Origin: Bryobacter aggregatus MPL3
GTDB taxonomy: Bacteria > Acidobacteriota > Terriglobia > Bryobacterales > Bryobacteraceae
Direction: 5' to 3'
Length of the DNA stretch: 64,000 nt
Assembly (NCBI RefSeq): GCF_000702445.1
Contig: NZ_JNIF01000003.1
Coordinates: 4,154,001-4,218,000 of the forward strand
In this document: positions 51,393 to 61,447 of the stretch, piece after piece
Layout of the letters: the number at the start of each line of letters is the position of its first letter
Position numbering within the stretch: position 1 is the first letter of the stretch
Position numbers and translations under genes: made by a program
Notes under the pieces: generated by a model
What the model saw: only the letters and a program-made list of their open reading frames with translations
Told to the model about the DNA's origin: nothing
Databases searched by the model: none

Positions 51393-52581
51393 TCTGGTCG
51401 AGTAAGTGATCGGCAATCGCCAAACTGGCTGTGGCGCCCGGGCTCGGAGCGTTGAGTAAGTGGAGCGCGCCGGGACGGAGTTCGATCGCGAAGTCCTGGA
51501 GCAGCGTGCCGTCCGGGGCCATCGCCTGGGCGCGGACGCCAGAGCCGCCAGGGAGCAGATCCTGCTCCTGGACTTCGGGCACCAGGCGCTGGAGGCTGCG
51601 GGTGAATTCTGCTCGGGAGAGGCTACGTTTCACCTCATACCAACTCATGCCGGGATACTTGGCCAGAAACTTCCAAAGGCCCGGGAAGCGTAAGGAGTCG
51701 AAGGTGTCGCGAAGGGAGAAATCGCTCCAGGAATAGCCTTCGCGTTCAAGCGCCAGGACGGCGTTGGGCCCGCATTCGATGCCACCGTGGATCATGCGAG
51801 TGTAGTGCACGCCGAGGAAGGGAAACTTCGGGTCGGGGACCGGATAGATCAGATGCCGCACCAGCTTCTGCGCTTCTGGACGGAGCTTGAAGTACTCGCC
51901 GCGGAAGGGGATGATGCGGGTGGCGGGCGTCTCGCCGGTGAGCGCCATCACGCGATCGCATTGGAGCCCGGCGCAGTTGATGAGATAGTCGGCTTCGAGA
52001 TCTTCCTTGACGGTCTGGCAATGCCAGAGATCGCCGTCCCGCCGGAGTGCCTGGAGACCGCTGGCCGTTCTCACCTCGCCGCCATTGGCTTTGATCTTGG
52101 CCTGCATTGCACGGCAGACGGCAGGGTAATCGACGATGCCCTCTTCGGGCACCTCCACAGCCGCGACTCCGCGAACGTGTGGTTCCCGCTCGCGAATCTG
52201 TTCCGGACCGCACCAGCGCAGGCCGGACAAACCATTGGCCGTGCCTCGTTCGTAGAGCTCCTTGAGGCGTGGAACTTCGTCCTCCGTTACTGCAACCACC
52301 AGCTTGCCGCAGATCTCGTGCTTGACCTCATGCTCCTGGCAGAAGGCGATCATGCGGCGGATGCCGTGGACCGCGAGCCGGGCCTTCAGGGAGCCGGGTT
52401 GATAGTAGAGGCCAGCGTGGAGGACGCCGCTATTGTGGCCGCTTTGGTGCTGGCCTACCGCAACTTCCTTCTCGAGAATCGTGATCGAGGAACCGGGCCA
52501 GCGCTCGGTGGCGCGGAGACCGGCCGCAAGACCAATGATGCCGCCACCGACGATGACAATCTTTTGCGGAGGCCGTGTCAT
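51373..52581 (-). CDS. lhgO: L-2-hydroxyglutarate oxidase
   Basis: 402 aa from ATG 52581 (MTRPPQKIVIVGGGIIGL); a TTG five codons upstream is less likely. FAD-dependent DAO-family enzyme that oxidises L-2-hydroxyglutarate to 2-oxoglutarate, membrane-linked in E. coli. Rossmann motif VIVGGGIIGLAAG, then the family region GQHQSGHNSGVLHAGLYYQPGSLKA, REPHVRGVAAVEVPEEGIVDY, FRGEYFKL and the C-terminal LLNAPSPGATASLAIADH. It is 14 bases from the divergent HNH gene and overlaps the convergent membrane gene by 20 bases. No csiD or gab genes nearby. Confidence 0.93.
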   Translation of the reverse strand: MTRPPQKIVIVGGGIIGLAAGLRATERWPGSSITILEKEVAVGQHQSGHNSGVLHAGLYYQPGSLKARLAVHGIRRMIAFCQEHEVKHEICGKLVVAVTEDEVPRLKELYERGTANGLSGLRWCGPEQIREREPHVRGVAAVEVPEEGIVDYPAVCRAMQAKIKANGGEVRTASGLQALRRDGDLWHCQTVKEDLEADYLINCAGLQCDRVMALTGETPATRIIPFRGEYFKLRPEAQKLVRHLIYPVPDPKFPFLGVHYTRMIHGGIECGPNAVLALEREGYSWSDFSLRDTFDSLRFPGLWKFLAKYPGMSWYEVKRSLSRAEFTRSLQRLVPEVQEQDLLPGGSGVRAQAMAPDGTLLQDFAIELRPGALHLLNAPSPGATASLAIADHLLDQIKADGR

Positions 52582-52595
52582 TCTGAGATTTTCCA

Positions 52596-52895
52596 ATGCT
52601 GTTGTGTGAACTCTGCGGCCGGAAGCAATTGGCCCTCACTCGTCATCATCTGTTTCCTCGATCCCGGCAGAAGAAGCCGCGATTCCAGCGTTTGCACACG
52701 AAGCAGGAGGGGATGACTGAGATTGCGATGCTTTGCAAAGGTTGCCATGGGTTTGTCCATCAGATTTTGACCGAAAAGGAATTAGAACAGAGCTACCACA
52801 GTATTGGGGCACTGCGGGAGCATCCGGCGATTTCTAAGTTTGTGGAGTGGCTCTCGAAGAAGCCACCGGGGTTTGAACCGCAGTTGCGGCGTTAG
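52596..52895 (+). CDS. small HNH-type nuclease-like protein
   Basis: 99 aa, ATG 52596. The zinc-ribbon CELCGR (Cys4, Cys7), RHHLFPRS with the H-H of the HNH motif, then MLCKGCHGFVHQ (second Cys pair and final His) fit the compact HNH endonuclease fold. Its length means it is a stand-alone domain, with a C-terminal tail (FVEWLSKKPPGFEP). Role is unknown; such proteins are often orphan in acidobacteria and need not cut DNA in vivo. The stop overlaps the convergent thioredoxin gene by 4 bases. Confidence 0.8.
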   Translation: MLLCELCGRKQLALTRHHLFPRSRQKKPRFQRLHTKQEGMTEIAMLCKGCHGFVHQILTEKELEQSYHSIGALREHPAISKFVEWLSKKPPGFEPQLRR

Positions 52896-53374
52896 TTCTT
52901 CTTGAGCTCTACCCGGGCGAGGAGGGCGCGCAGACTCTCTTCGCCGCCTGAGCCTGCCTGGACTCCGGCCACGCGGCCTTCTTTGTCGAGAAGCACATAG
53001 AAGGGGAAGCCTTGGGGGGCAATGAGGGCAGGGAGGTTGCTGTCTTCATTGAGGACAATTTTGACGCCGGGACGCGGATTCTCCTTGAGATAGTCCTCGA
53101 CCTTCTTGCGGCTCTCCCCGACATTGATTGCGACCACCGCGAGCCCTTTTGCCTTGAACTCCTCGGAGAGCTTTTCGAGAATTGGCTGATCGCGGCGGCA
53201 ATAGCCGCACCAAGTGGCCCAGAGCTGGATCAGGGCGGGCTTGCCAGCCAGATCCTGGTTGCTGAGGCCCTCCCCCTGGATTCCGCGCGCACGGTAGGGC
53301 GGCATCTTTTCCCGCGCGGGTTCTTGCGAGAGAAGAGTGAGAGCAAGGCAAAGGAGAATGCTAAAGCGTTTCAT
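52892..53374 (-). CDS. TlpA/ResA-like thioredoxin-family protein
   Basis: 160 aa. Signal-like N-terminus MKRFSILLCLALTLLS, then GLSNQDLAGKPALIQLWATW leading to WCGYC with Cys56 and Cys59, and GFPFYVLLDKEGRVAG, the cis-Pro loop region. Probably a periplasmic disulfide reductase. The ATG overlaps the sigma-factor stop by ATGA, so sigma and thioredoxin genes are coupled; convergent overlap of 4 bases with the HNH gene at the other end. Confidence 0.88.
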   Translation of the reverse strand: MKRFSILLCLALTLLSQEPAREKMPPYRARGIQGEGLSNQDLAGKPALIQLWATWCGYCRRDQPILEKLSEEFKAKGLAVVAINVGESRKKVEDYLKENPRPGVKIVLNEDSNLPALIAPQGFPFYVLLDKEGRVAGVQAGSGGEESLRALLARVELKKN

Positions 53375-53955
53375 GCGGTGGTGGCTGGTCCCATCTTGGA
53401 AATTAGAAAGGCGCGGGCGAAGGCCCAGTCGCGCTTCATCGTGGTGCGGGAGAGGCCAAGCAATTCGGCCACCTCATCTTCTTTGAGTCCGGCGAAGAAG
53501 CGAAGTTCGACAACCTTGTGCGCCCGTTCGTCGAGCTTTTCGAGTTCGTTCATTGCTTCTTCCAGCGCTTCGAGATCATCGGCGCGCATGCCGGCGGGAG
53601 AGCCTTCGAGTCCGCTGAGCGTGACGAAGAAGCGTTCTTCCCCACGGCCTTTCCGTTTGCGGGCGTAGTCGACAAGAATGCGGCGCAGCTGGCGGGCAGC
53701 GACGGCAAAGAAGTGTGCCCGATCCTGATAAGGAACGCTGGAACCCTTCATCATGCGCAGATACAGCTCGCTGACGAGGCCAGCAGGTTCGAGAGTGTGA
53801 CCGCTGCGCTCGTTGCGCAAGTAGGAGCCTGCCATGCGCTCGAGTTCGCGGTAGAGCAGCGAGATGATTTCGCTGCCTGCTTCCTCGCGTCCCCCGCGCC
53901 AGTCGCTCAAGAGTTGTGTCACTTCCCCAGGGTGGGGCCGGTCTTCTGTGCTCAT
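53371..53955 (-). CDS. ECF-type sigma-70 family RNA polymerase sigma factor
   Basis: 194 aa from ATG 53955 (MSTEDRPHPGEVTQLL). Region 2 is RELERMAGSYLRNERSGHTL, then LVSELYLRM and the helix RRILVDYARKR; region 4 is ELRFFAGLKEDEVAELLGLS followed by RTTMKRDWAFARAFL. This matches the large ECF_sigma70/PF07638-type group, commonly next to Ser/Thr kinases in acidobacteria. The divergent kinase gene begins only 18 bases away (53974). No anti-sigma factor gene is adjacent, so phosphorylation by the neighbour kinase is a plausible but unproven control. Confidence 0.9.
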   Translation of the reverse strand: MSTEDRPHPGEVTQLLSDWRGGREEAGSEIISLLYRELERMAGSYLRNERSGHTLEPAGLVSELYLRMMKGSSVPYQDRAHFFAVAARQLRRILVDYARKRKGRGEERFFVTLSGLEGSPAGMRADDLEALEEAMNELEKLDERAHKVVELRFFAGLKEDEVAELLGLSRTTMKRDWAFARAFLISKMGPATTA

Positions 53956-53973
53956 CCCTCTATAGGATAGAAG

Positions 53974-56433
53974 ATGGTGAATCCGAAAGTAGATTTGCGA
54001 GCCCTCTTTGAGCAGGCAATTGACTTGCCTCCGATCGAGCGTGCTCAATTCTTACGTGAGGTGCAGTTCAAATCGCCATTGGTCTATCAGCAACTGCGAT
54101 CTTTGCTGATCGCCCATGAGGGGCCTTCCGCATTCTTTGAACAGGACGGAGGCATGTGGGCGCAGTTGACGCCAACCGTGTTGATCGGCCGGCGCTTTGG
54201 GGCTTACAAGATCGAAGAAGAGATTGGGCGCGGTGGGATGGGGGCTGTGTATCGAGCCAGCCGGGCGGATGACGCTTTCCATAAGACGGTGGCGATCAAG
54301 ATCATCTCCGGGGGCGCGATCCTTTCTGAGAGCGCGCTCGATTCCTTCCGGCGCGAACGGCAGATTCTGGCCCAGTTGGAACATCCGCATATTGCGCGTC
54401 TGCTCGATGGCGGCGCAACCGACGATTCGCTGCTGTATCTGATCATGGAGTTTGTCGACGGGCAGCCGCTCGATACCTATGTCGAGCAGCGGAAGCTGGG
54501 CGTCGAAGAGATTTTGAAGCTTTTCCTTGCCGTGTGCCGCGCCGTTGCGTTTGCGCATCGGAATCTGGTGGTGCACCGGGATTTGAAGCCGTCGAACATC
54601 ATGGTAAAGGCCGATGGCGACGTGAAGCTGCTCGACTTCGGGATCGCAAAAGTCCTATCACCGAATCGCGACGAAACGGCGACGGTGGCCGTGCGGCTGA
54701 CGCCTGAGTTTGCCAGTCCGGAGCAGATTCGCGGGGAGCCGATTTCGACTGCGTCGGATGTCTATTCGCTCGGTGTTCTCCTATTCCATGTGCTGACGGG
54801 AGGAGCGCGGCCTTACCGGGCAACTTCACAAGCGGTGCCCGATCTTCTCCAGGCCGTGCTCGACAGTGAGGCGCCAAAGCCAAGCTCGGTTGCCCCGGCG
54901 CATCTGGCGAAGAAGCTGCGTGGGGATCTAGACCGGATCACGTTGAAAGCAATGGCGAAGGAGCCATCACGGCGCTATGCCAGTGTCGATCAGTTGCGCG
55001 AAGACATCGAACGGCATCTGAGCGGCCGGCCGATCCATGCCCAGGCCGACGATTGGACCTATCGCGCCATGAAGTTTGTCCGGCGCAACCGTCTGGCGGT
55101 GAGTGCCGCTGCTGTGATTGCGTTGACGATGGTGGCAGGTGGGCTCACCACCCTCTGGCAGGGCCGGATTGCCCAGGAGCAGCGAGCCGAAGCGATTGCC
55201 GCGCGTCAGGTTGCCGAGGAACAGCGGAAGACGGCGGAGGCGCAACGGCGTCTTGCCATCGCGGCGCAGCAACAGGCCGATGCACAGCGGCGTTTGGCCG
55301 AGCGCCGGACGGCAGAAGCACTTGGGGAACGAGCGAAGTCGGACTCGCGCTACCAGAATGTCCGCAGTCTGGCGACGGCGGTGTTGTTTGATGTCAATGA
55401 AACGCTGCGCGATGTTCCCGGAGCGGGCCCGGCGCGCAAACAGGCGGTGCTCGCTGCGCTCAAGCACCTGGAGAGTCTGTCAGAGAAATCGAAGGACGAT
55501 CCGTCGCTGACGGCCGATCTGGCTGGGGCCTATGAGCAGGTGGGGGACATCATGGAGAGCCTCTTTGCGGATTCGAAAGACGGCGCATCGATGGCGATTC
55601 CGGCTTATTTGAAAGCGGTTCGTTTGCGCCAGACGGTGTTGCGGCGGAGTGCGGACGAAAGCTTGCGTTTGTCGGAGGTGCAACGGCGTCTTGGGAATGC
55701 GCAGTTAAACGCAGGGCAGGTGACGCCGGCGACACAGAGCTACCGCCAGTCCCTGGCGACTGCGATGTCGCTCGGAAAAACAGACGACGCGCTTCGATTG
55801 GGTGCGCTGGCGCGCAGTAATCTTTGCACGGCCAATACCGTGGCGGGAAACCATCAGGCAGCGATTCCGGATTGCGAAGAAGCGGTCCGGATTCTGGAGA
55901 ATGTGAAGAACACCCGGGACGTTCCGCGTCTCCGGTTGCTGACGAAGTTGCGTTTGGGCAATGCCCTGAAGCGGGAGGGACAGGCTGCTGCGGCTCTGGC
56001 GCAGTACCGGGATGTGTTGCGTGATGCAGATCCGATGGATCCCCAGACGGGTTTGATTGTGAATGAATTGGTCGAGGTACTCGGAGAGCAAGAGGGTAGC
56101 TTACTGGGGGCGGCACTGCGCAAGCAGGCCGTGTTTGCTTCGCGCAATGGCCAGCGGGATTTAGCGCTGGAGCGATTCGAGCAGGCGATGAAGGTAACTG
56201 GGCATCCACAACCCGCAATGAAGGACGTCGTAGCCTATGGGGAAGCGGCGACTGAAGATGCGCAGGCGGTTGTGTATTTTCGAAACGGTCAGGTGCGGCA
56301 AGCTATCGAGTCCTCCAAAAAGGCGCTCAGCCGGTTGGCTACGAACACCTCTACGCCCGCGAACATCCTCCGAAGCGAAATCGAAGCCAATTTGAAGAGC
56401 TTCGAGGCCGCATTCGCGTCAGCGTCCCGATAA
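53974..56433 (+). CDS. Ser/Thr protein kinase with transmembrane segment, coiled coil and TPR-like tail
   Basis: 819 aa. An N-terminal extension (1-75) of the acidobacterial type precedes the kinase domain: IGRGGMGAVYRA, Lys109 (VAIKI), HRDLKPSN with Asp203, DFGIA with Asp221, and FASPEQIRGE in the activation loop. A transmembrane helix lies at about 374-392 (LAVSAAAVIALTMVAGGL), followed by a charged Gln/Arg/Ala coiled coil (EEQRKTAEAQRRLAI), and a TPR-like helical tail to the end. Ribosome site AGGATAGAAG sits in the 18-base gap to the divergent ECF sigma gene; the promoter must overlap coding DNA. Confidence 0.93.
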   Translation: MVNPKVDLRALFEQAIDLPPIERAQFLREVQFKSPLVYQQLRSLLIAHEGPSAFFEQDGGMWAQLTPTVLIGRRFGAYKIEEEIGRGGMGAVYRASRADDAFHKTVAIKIISGGAILSESALDSFRRERQILAQLEHPHIARLLDGGATDDSLLYLIMEFVDGQPLDTYVEQRKLGVEEILKLFLAVCRAVAFAHRNLVVHRDLKPSNIMVKADGDVKLLDFGIAKVLSPNRDETATVAVRLTPEFASPEQIRGEPISTASDVYSLGVLLFHVLTGGARPYRATSQAVPDLLQAVLDSEAPKPSSVAPAHLAKKLRGDLDRITLKAMAKEPSRRYASVDQLREDIERHLSGRPIHAQADDWTYRAMKFVRRNRLAVSAAAVIALTMVAGGLTTLWQGRIAQEQRAEAIAARQVAEEQRKTAEAQRRLAIAAQQQADAQRRLAERRTAEALGERAKSDSRYQNVRSLATAVLFDVNETLRDVPGAGPARKQAVLAALKHLESLSEKSKDDPSLTADLAGAYEQVGDIMESLFADSKDGASMAIPAYLKAVRLRQTVLRRSADESLRLSEVQRRLGNAQLNAGQVTPATQSYRQSLATAMSLGKTDDALRLGALARSNLCTANTVAGNHQAAIPDCEEAVRILENVKNTRDVPRLRLLTKLRLGNALKREGQAAAALAQYRDVLRDADPMDPQTGLIVNELVEVLGEQEGSLLGAALRKQAVFASRNGQRDLALERFEQAMKVTGHPQPAMKDVVAYGEAATEDAQAVVYFRNGQVRQAIESSKKALSRLATNTSTPANILRSEIEANLKSFEAAFASASR

Positions 56434-56436
56434 AAG

Positions 56437-56485
56437 CGAAAGCCACACCAGACCGTTATCTAAGTAGCGGCGGTGTGGCCTTCGT
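56437..56485. terminator. possible bidirectional terminator
   Basis: GCCACACC (56442-56449) pairs with GGTGTGGC (56472-56479) around a 22-base loop, extended by CGAA/TTCG. It lies between the convergent stops of the kinase (56433) and ndk (56511). The flanking T-run is short (TTCGTTTGG), so termination is plausible, not certain. Confidence 0.5.
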
Positions 56486-56510
56486 TTGGTCCAAAATAAT
56501 TTGGAAAAAT

Positions 56511-56924
56511 TTAGAGCAGAGCGGTGCCGGGGAAGAAGTAGGCGAGTTCGATCGCCGCGTTCTCTTTGCTGTCGCTTCCGTGGGCGCAGTTGCGGCCGAC
56601 GCTCTTGGCGTAGGTCTTGCGAACGGTGCCTTCGGCTGCATTGGCCGGATTGGTGGCTCCCATCACGTCGCGCCACTTGGCAACGGCGTCTTCGCGCTCG
56701 AGAGCGAGAAGAACGCAGGGGCCTTCGCTCATGAACTCGACGAGTTCACCAAAGAAGGGGCGTTCGGCGTGGACCGCATAGAAGCCTTCGGCTTCCTTGC
56801 GGGTGAGGTGCTTCATCTGTGCGGCGCGGATCTTGAAGCCAGCGGCTTCCGCCATGGCGAGGATGCCACCGATGTGGTTGTCGGCAACGGCGTCCGGCTT
56901 GATAATTGCGAATGTCTTTTCCAT
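56511..56924 (-). CDS. ndk: nucleoside diphosphate kinase
   Basis: 137 aa, standard length. Transfers gamma-phosphate between nucleotides through a phospho-His: the active-site motif [12 protein letters not shown] carries the catalytic His. N-terminus [12 protein letters not shown] and mid-region [14 protein letters not shown] are family-conserved. It follows sucD by 6 bases in the sucC-sucD-ndk operon, a common pairing because succinyl-CoA synthetase makes NTP that Ndk equilibrates. Confidence 0.97.
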   Translation of the reverse strand: MEKTFAIIKPDAVADNHIGGILAMAEAAGFKIRAAQMKHLTRKEAEGFYAVHAERPFFGELVEFMSEGPCVLLALEREDAVAKWRDVMGATNPANAAEGTVRKTYAKSVGRNCAHGSDSKENAAIELAYFFPGTALL

Positions 56925-56930
56925 AAATCC

Positions 56931-57821
56931 TTACTTGAGCAGTCCGGCTTCTTGCATCCGGAGTTGGGTGGTGGTGCCGAGGTCGGCGGGGGTCTTGCAG
57001 ACGGTGATGCCGGCTGCCGTCATGGCATCCATCTTGTCGCTGGCCTTGCCGCTGCTGCCGGAGATGATCGCACCGGCATGGCCCATGCGGCGGCCTTCGG
57101 GAGCGGTCTGGCCGGCAATGAAGCCGATGACGGGCTTGGTGCTCTTGGTACTGGCGTAGTAGGCGGCGGCGCTCTCTTCGGCATCGCCACCGATTTCGCC
57201 AATCATGATGATGGCGTCGGTGTCGGGGTCGGCGAGGAGCAGCTTCAGCGCGTCGGTGTGGTTGGTGCCGATGATCGGATCGCCACCGATGCCGATGCAG
57301 GTGCTTTGGCCGATGCCAAGACCGGTGAGCTGTCCGACGGCTTCATAGGTGAGGGTTCCCGAGCGGCTGATGACGCCGACTCGGCCTTCCTTATGAATGT
57401 GGCCAGGCATGATGCCGATCTTGCACTTGCCAGGGGAGATGACGCCGGGGCAATTGGGGCCAATCAGGCGCGAATTGCCATTCTTGATCTGCGCCCAGAC
57501 CTTGGCCATGTCGAGGGCCGGGATGCCTTCGGTAATGCAGACGATCAGCGCGATGTTGGCCGAGGCTGCTTCGAGGATCGCGTCGGCGGCAAAGGGCGGC
57601 GGGACGAAGATCACGGTCGCATTGGCGCCGGTTTCTTTTACGGCGTCGGCAACGGTGTTGAAGACCGGCCTTTCGAGGTGCAGCGCTCCGCCCTTACCGG
57701 GGGTGACGCCGCCCACCACGTTGGTGCCATAGGCCAGCGCCTGTTGCGCGTGGAAAGTGCCTTCTTTGCCGGTGAAGCCCTGGACAATCAGGCGTGTGTT
57801 TTTATCTACGAGAACGCTCAT
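56931..57821 (-). CDS. sucD: succinyl-CoA synthetase alpha subunit
   Basis: 296 aa. TCA-cycle substrate-level phosphorylation, heteromer with SucC. CoA-binding Rossmann region starts [38 protein letters not shown] and the phospho-His region [12 protein letters not shown] are present. It overlaps sucC by ATGA (57818-57821). Confidence 0.97.
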   Translation of the reverse strand: MSVLVDKNTRLIVQGFTGKEGTFHAQQALAYGTNVVGGVTPGKGGALHLERPVFNTVADAVKETGANATVIFVPPPFAADAILEAASANIALIVCITEGIPALDMAKVWAQIKNGNSRLIGPNCPGVISPGKCKIGIMPGHIHKEGRVGVISRSGTLTYEAVGQLTGLGIGQSTCIGIGGDPIIGTNHTDALKLLLADPDTDAIIMIGEIGGDAEESAAAYYASTKSTKPVIGFIAGQTAPEGRRMGHAGAIISGSSGKASDKMDAMTAAGITVCKTPADLGTTTQLRMQEAGLLK

Positions 57822-58975
57822 TTTGCGAGTGCCACAACTTTCTCGGCCCCGTCCTTCATACCGTCGGCGAGCCCAAAATTCAATCCGGATTCACGCAAGA
57901 TCTGCTTGCCCAGTTCTACGTTGGTGCCTTCCATGCGGACGACGATCGGAATTTTGACGTCGAGTTCGCGGGCTGCCTTGACGACGCCATTGGCCAGCGT
58001 GTCACAGCGGAGGATGCCGCCGAAGATGTTGATGAAGATGGCGCGGACATTCGCGTCGCTGAGCAGGATGCGGAAAGCATTGCGGATCTGCTCTTCATTG
58101 GCGCCGCCGCCGACGTCGAGGAAGTTTGCCGGCGAGCCGCCCGCGTACTGAACGATATCCATCGTTGCCATCGCGAGGCCGGCGCCGTTCACCATGCAGG
58201 CGACCGTGCCGTCGAGCTTGATGTAGTTGAGGCCGAACTTGGAGGCTTCCACTTCAAGCGGATCTTCTTCGCTCAGATCGCGCAGACCGGCGAGATCCTT
58301 GTGGCGGAACATCGCATTGTCGTCGATGGCGATCTTCGCGTCGAGAGCGATGATGCGGCCGTCCTTGGTGAGCAGAAGGGGATTGATCTCGGCGAGCGAA
58401 GCGTCGATGGCTTCATAAGCCTTGGCCAGTGCCTGCATCGCCTGGACGGCGGCATTGATGCTGCCGGTGGGGATGCCGATGCCGAAGGCGAGGTTGCGCG
58501 CCTGGTAGGCTTGCAGACCCATGCCGGGTTCGATCACTTCTTTCAGAATCTTTTCGGGTGTGTGCGCCGCTACCTCTTCAATGTCCATTCCTCCTTCGCT
58601 GGAGGCCATGAAGACGAGTTTGCCGATCGCGCGATCAAGCACGATGCCGGCATAGAACTCTCTGTCGATGGGCATCTGCTCTTCGATGAGGAGACGCTGG
58701 ACAAGGCGGCCTTCCGGCCCCGTCTGGTGCGTGACGAGGGTCATCCCGAGAATTTTCTCGGCCTTCTCCCTGGTCTCTTGAGGATTCGCGGCGAGTTTGA
58801 CGCCACCGCCTTTTCCTCGACCGCCTGCATGGATTTGTGCCTTGACGACAACGCCTCCACCCAGTTGTTCTGCTGCTGCTACAGCTTCGTCAACGGAGTA
58901 GGCCACGATGCCTTTAGGCACAGGGACTCCGTACTTGGCCAGGATTTCCTTGGCCTGATGCTCATGGATTTTCAT
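57818..58975 (-). CDS. sucC: succinyl-CoA synthetase beta subunit
   Basis: 385 aa with ATP-grasp N-terminal fold: [40 protein letters not shown], and nucleotide-binding [19 protein letters not shown]; the C-terminal ligase domain has [14 protein letters not shown] and the end KVVALAK. It is the first gene of the minus-strand operon; 45 bases separate it from the divergent trpD, so promoters for both are packed there. Confidence 0.97.
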   Translation of the reverse strand: MKIHEHQAKEILAKYGVPVPKGIVAYSVDEAVAAAEQLGGGVVVKAQIHAGGRGKGGGVKLAANPQETREKAEKILGMTLVTHQTGPEGRLVQRLLIEEQMPIDREFYAGIVLDRAIGKLVFMASSEGGMDIEEVAAHTPEKILKEVIEPGMGLQAYQARNLAFGIGIPTGSINAAVQAMQALAKAYEAIDASLAEINPLLLTKDGRIIALDAKIAIDDNAMFRHKDLAGLRDLSEEDPLEVEASKFGLNYIKLDGTVACMVNGAGLAMATMDIVQYAGGSPANFLDVGGGANEEQIRNAFRILLSDANVRAIFINIFGGILRCDTLANGVVKAARELDVKIPIVVRMEGTNVELGKQILRESGLNFGLADGMKDGAEKVVALAK

Positions 58976-59020
58976 TGGATCTGTCCTATGCTGGGGACTG
59001 CTGGAATTTTCAAGTTTATC

Positions 59021-60040
59021 ATGCCGTTTTTAGATCACCTTCATAAAGTCTGTGCCCGCAAAGGGCTCAACCGCGAGGAAGCTCGCGACGCGATGGAAAG
59101 TATTCTGAATGGGTCCGTTTCAACGGCTCAGATTGCGGCCTTTCTGGCTGCGGTCAAAGTGCTGGGGGATGGCGTCGACGAGGTGACCGGTTTTGCCGAG
59201 GCGATGCGGGCCCATGTCACCAAAGTGGCCACGCCGCCTGGCGAGTCTGTCCTCGATACTTGTGGCACCGGCGGCGACGGCTTGTCGACCTTCAATATCT
59301 CGACTGCCGTTGCGATTGTGGTGGCGGCCTGCGGCGTGAAGGTGGCCAAGCACGGCAACCGGGCCTTCTCTTCTCATACCGGAAGTGCCGACGTGTTGGA
59401 GATGCTGGGTGTGAAGATTGATTTGACCCCGTCTCAGATGTCGCATTGTCTGGCGCAAGCGGGAATTGCGTTTCTCTACGCGCCGAATGTCCATCCAGCG
59501 ATGAAGCATGCTGCCGAAGCACGTCGCGAACTGAAGATGCGTACGGTCTTCAACTTGTTGGGCCCCCTGTCGAACCCGGCTGGGGCACAGCACCAGTTGA
59601 TTGGCGCGCCGAATTTTGAGGCGGCCCGGATCATGGCGCAGGCGCTGGCGCAACTTGGCACCTTCAAGTCGATTGTGGTTCATGGTGAGGATGGTCTCGA
59701 CGAGGTGACGACGACGGGCCGCTCAATGATGTACGACATCGTGGGTAATTCCATCACCCGGCGTGCGATCAAACCGGACGATTTCGGCGTGCCGATGGCA
59801 ACGATGGATGAGTTGCGTGCGGAGACGGGTGAGGATTCGGCGCGGACGATTCGCGACATTCTCGATGTCGTGCCGAGCGCGAAGCTGGATATCGTAATGG
59901 TGAATGCTGCTGTGGCGCTCTATGCTGCGGGCGTGGTTCCGGATTTCAAGGCTGGTGTCGCCAAAGCGTTTGGCGTGATTGCCAGCGGAGCGGCCAAGGC
60001 AAAATTGGAAGATCTCAAGCGCGTCAGCAACGCTGTTTAG
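59021..60040 (+). CDS. trpD: anthranilate phosphoribosyltransferase
   Basis: 339 aa from ATG 59021 ([15 protein letters not shown]); an earlier ATG at 58988 would add 11 residues. Tryptophan synthesis: anthranilate plus PRPP. Motifs: [17 protein letters not shown] (PRPP/phosphate), [18 protein letters not shown], and [11 protein letters not shown]. No other trp genes follow; the next gene is a GMC-dehydrogenase subunit, so trpD is an orphan here. No strong ribosome site is visible before either ATG. Confidence 0.96.
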   Translation: MPFLDHLHKVCARKGLNREEARDAMESILNGSVSTAQIAAFLAAVKVLGDGVDEVTGFAEAMRAHVTKVATPPGESVLDTCGTGGDGLSTFNISTAVAIVVAACGVKVAKHGNRAFSSHTGSADVLEMLGVKIDLTPSQMSHCLAQAGIAFLYAPNVHPAMKHAAEARRELKMRTVFNLLGPLSNPAGAQHQLIGAPNFEAARIMAQALAQLGTFKSIVVHGEDGLDEVTTTGRSMMYDIVGNSITRRAIKPDDFGVPMATMDELRAETGEDSARTIRDILDVVPSAKLDIVMVNAAVALYAAGVVPDFKAGVAKAFGVIASGAAKAKLEDLKRVSNAV

Positions 60041-60063
60041 CGAGTTGATACAATCGCGAGCAA

Positions 60064-60594
60064 ATGCAGAATTCCCGCCGGACTTTATTGATTGGAATCG
60101 CTGGCGCTGGGGCGCTGGCCGCCTCAGACGATCATTCCCATGTCCATCCGGATCAGGCGCCGAGCGAGCCGGCTGCGGCCTACGCTCCGAAGGTCTTTAG
60201 CTCTTCGCAACTGGCGACGGTCGGGGCGCTCTGTGAGACCATCCTGCCGCGCACCGATAGTCCCGGCGCTCTCGATGCAAAGGTGCATGAACTGATCGAC
60301 GAGAATCTGGCGCTACGCAAGGCGGAACAACCTGTGTGGATCGCGGGACTGGCGGAGGTGGATGCGATCTCGAAGCGTCTCTCCAAGAAGTCCTATCTCG
60401 ATCTCGATGACTCCAATCGCGTGGCGGTGATGATGGAACTCGAAGCGAAATCGAAGTTCTTCACCACGCTGAAGGATGCGACCGTAGAGAATTACTATTC
60501 CACCCGGGAAGGCTTAATGGTTGAACTTGGGTGGGATGGTGCAAAGCCTCTGGCGAAATTCGAGGGATGCACGCATCCCGAACATCAGCTCTAG
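60064..60594 (+). CDS. gluconate 2-dehydrogenase subunit-3-like protein, Tat-exported
   Basis: 176 aa. N-terminus MQNSRRTLLIGIAGAGALAA has the twin-arginine motif (RRTLLI) and hydrophobic core. The remainder is helical with FSSSQLATVGALCETILPRTDSPGA, the family's conserved segment, and a C-terminal GWDGAKPLAKFEGCTHPEH. This small subunit partners a GMC flavoprotein (here 61448) and is needed for its Tat export or maturation. It starts 23 bases after trpD; the GMC gene is not contiguous but lies beyond a minus-strand gene, and the 3' end overlaps that gene by 4 bases. Confidence 0.88.
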   Translation: MQNSRRTLLIGIAGAGALAASDDHSHVHPDQAPSEPAAAYAPKVFSSSQLATVGALCETILPRTDSPGALDAKVHELIDENLALRKAEQPVWIAGLAEVDAISKRLSKKSYLDLDDSNRVAVMMELEAKSKFFTTLKDATVENYYSTREGLMVELGWDGAKPLAKFEGCTHPEHQL

Positions 60595-61412
60595 TTGTTC
60601 AGATTCAGCAGCCCAAAGTCGGGTCTGCGTCCCGCGGCAAGGTCCTTGCGCCAATCGGTCGCTTTGGAGCTTTGCGGCGCTGTGCTTTGCTCGATACCGG
60701 CGAGGAATTGATCGACGGTCTGCAATTTGTCCAGATCGAGCAGTGCGCGGGCCAGCCGCAGATTGGGTCCGTTTCCTCCGATGGGCGCTTTTGAGGATTC
60801 AATCAGCGTTTTCTCTGCCGCCGCGATGTTTCCCTGGCCGAGTTCTGCAAGACCTCGAATGGTGAGCGCCGATTGGCGGGAACTCAGAGGATTGGCGAGC
60901 AGGTCCGTTGCTACTTTTTGCGCCAGCGTCCATTCCTGATTGTCGATGGCGGCGTAGCCGAGGACGCGTAAAGTATTGACATCAGGAGACTCCTTGTAGT
61001 CTTGCTGTGCGAAAACGAGCTTGCGGTAGCTAGGGACGTCGGCCCATAAACCACTGAGGCCGATGCCCAGCAGCAGCGCCTGCGCGTTGGCGTCTTCATA
61101 ATTTTTGGTCGCCATTTGCGTCTGGAGCAGTGCAATGGTGCTGAGAATCGCGGTGCCGCTGGCCATCTCCTTGATCCGGCTCTGCAGCCCAGCGTCGAGC
61201 TTGGGGAATCGATTGTTCAGCTCCAGGCGGATTGCCGTTTGGATGGGGAACAATTGCAATGCGGCCTTGTCGTAGCGGCTCCGGTTGACTTCGGTGATCA
61301 TGGCCTCGAAGTTGGCCGTGAAGTCCTGCGCGCTGGCAAGCGACGTGCAAATGACGAGAATTGCGAGAGTTGTTCTGATAGCAGTGACCACCTTTGATAT
61401 AGTGCGATGCAT
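60591..61412 (-). CDS. exported tetratricopeptide-like helical protein
   Basis: 273 aa from ATG 61412 ([22 protein letters not shown], a signal peptide ending SLASAQ), with GAAGATGC upstream; longer starts bury the signal. The mature protein is mostly alpha-helical with TPR-like segments ([60 protein letters not shown]). No catalytic motif. Family unrecognised; perhaps a periplasmic scaffold. It is inserted antisense between the two subunit genes of a GMC dehydrogenase. Confidence 0.7.
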   Translation of the reverse strand: MHRTISKVVTAIRTTLAILVICTSLASAQDFTANFEAMITEVNRSRYDKAALQLFPIQTAIRLELNNRFPKLDAGLQSRIKEMASGTAILSTIALLQTQMATKNYEDANAQALLLGIGLSGLWADVPSYRKLVFAQQDYKESPDVNTLRVLGYAAIDNQEWTLAQKVATDLLANPLSSRQSALTIRGLAELGQGNIAAAEKTLIESSKAPIGGNGPNLRLARALLDLDKLQTVDQFLAGIEQSTAPQSSKATDWRKDLAAGRRPDFGLLNLNN

Positions 61413-61447
61413 TGGAAGCATCTTCAGTTTCCAGCCTCTCACAAGCC

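Noticed and set aside
56475-58151. 558-codon plus-strand reading frame
   Set aside because: Antisense to ndk, sucD and part of sucC, all certain genes.
57794-59020. Upstream extension of trpD through sucC
   Set aside because: The frame is open by chance across the antisense sucC gene; TrpD homology begins at 59021.
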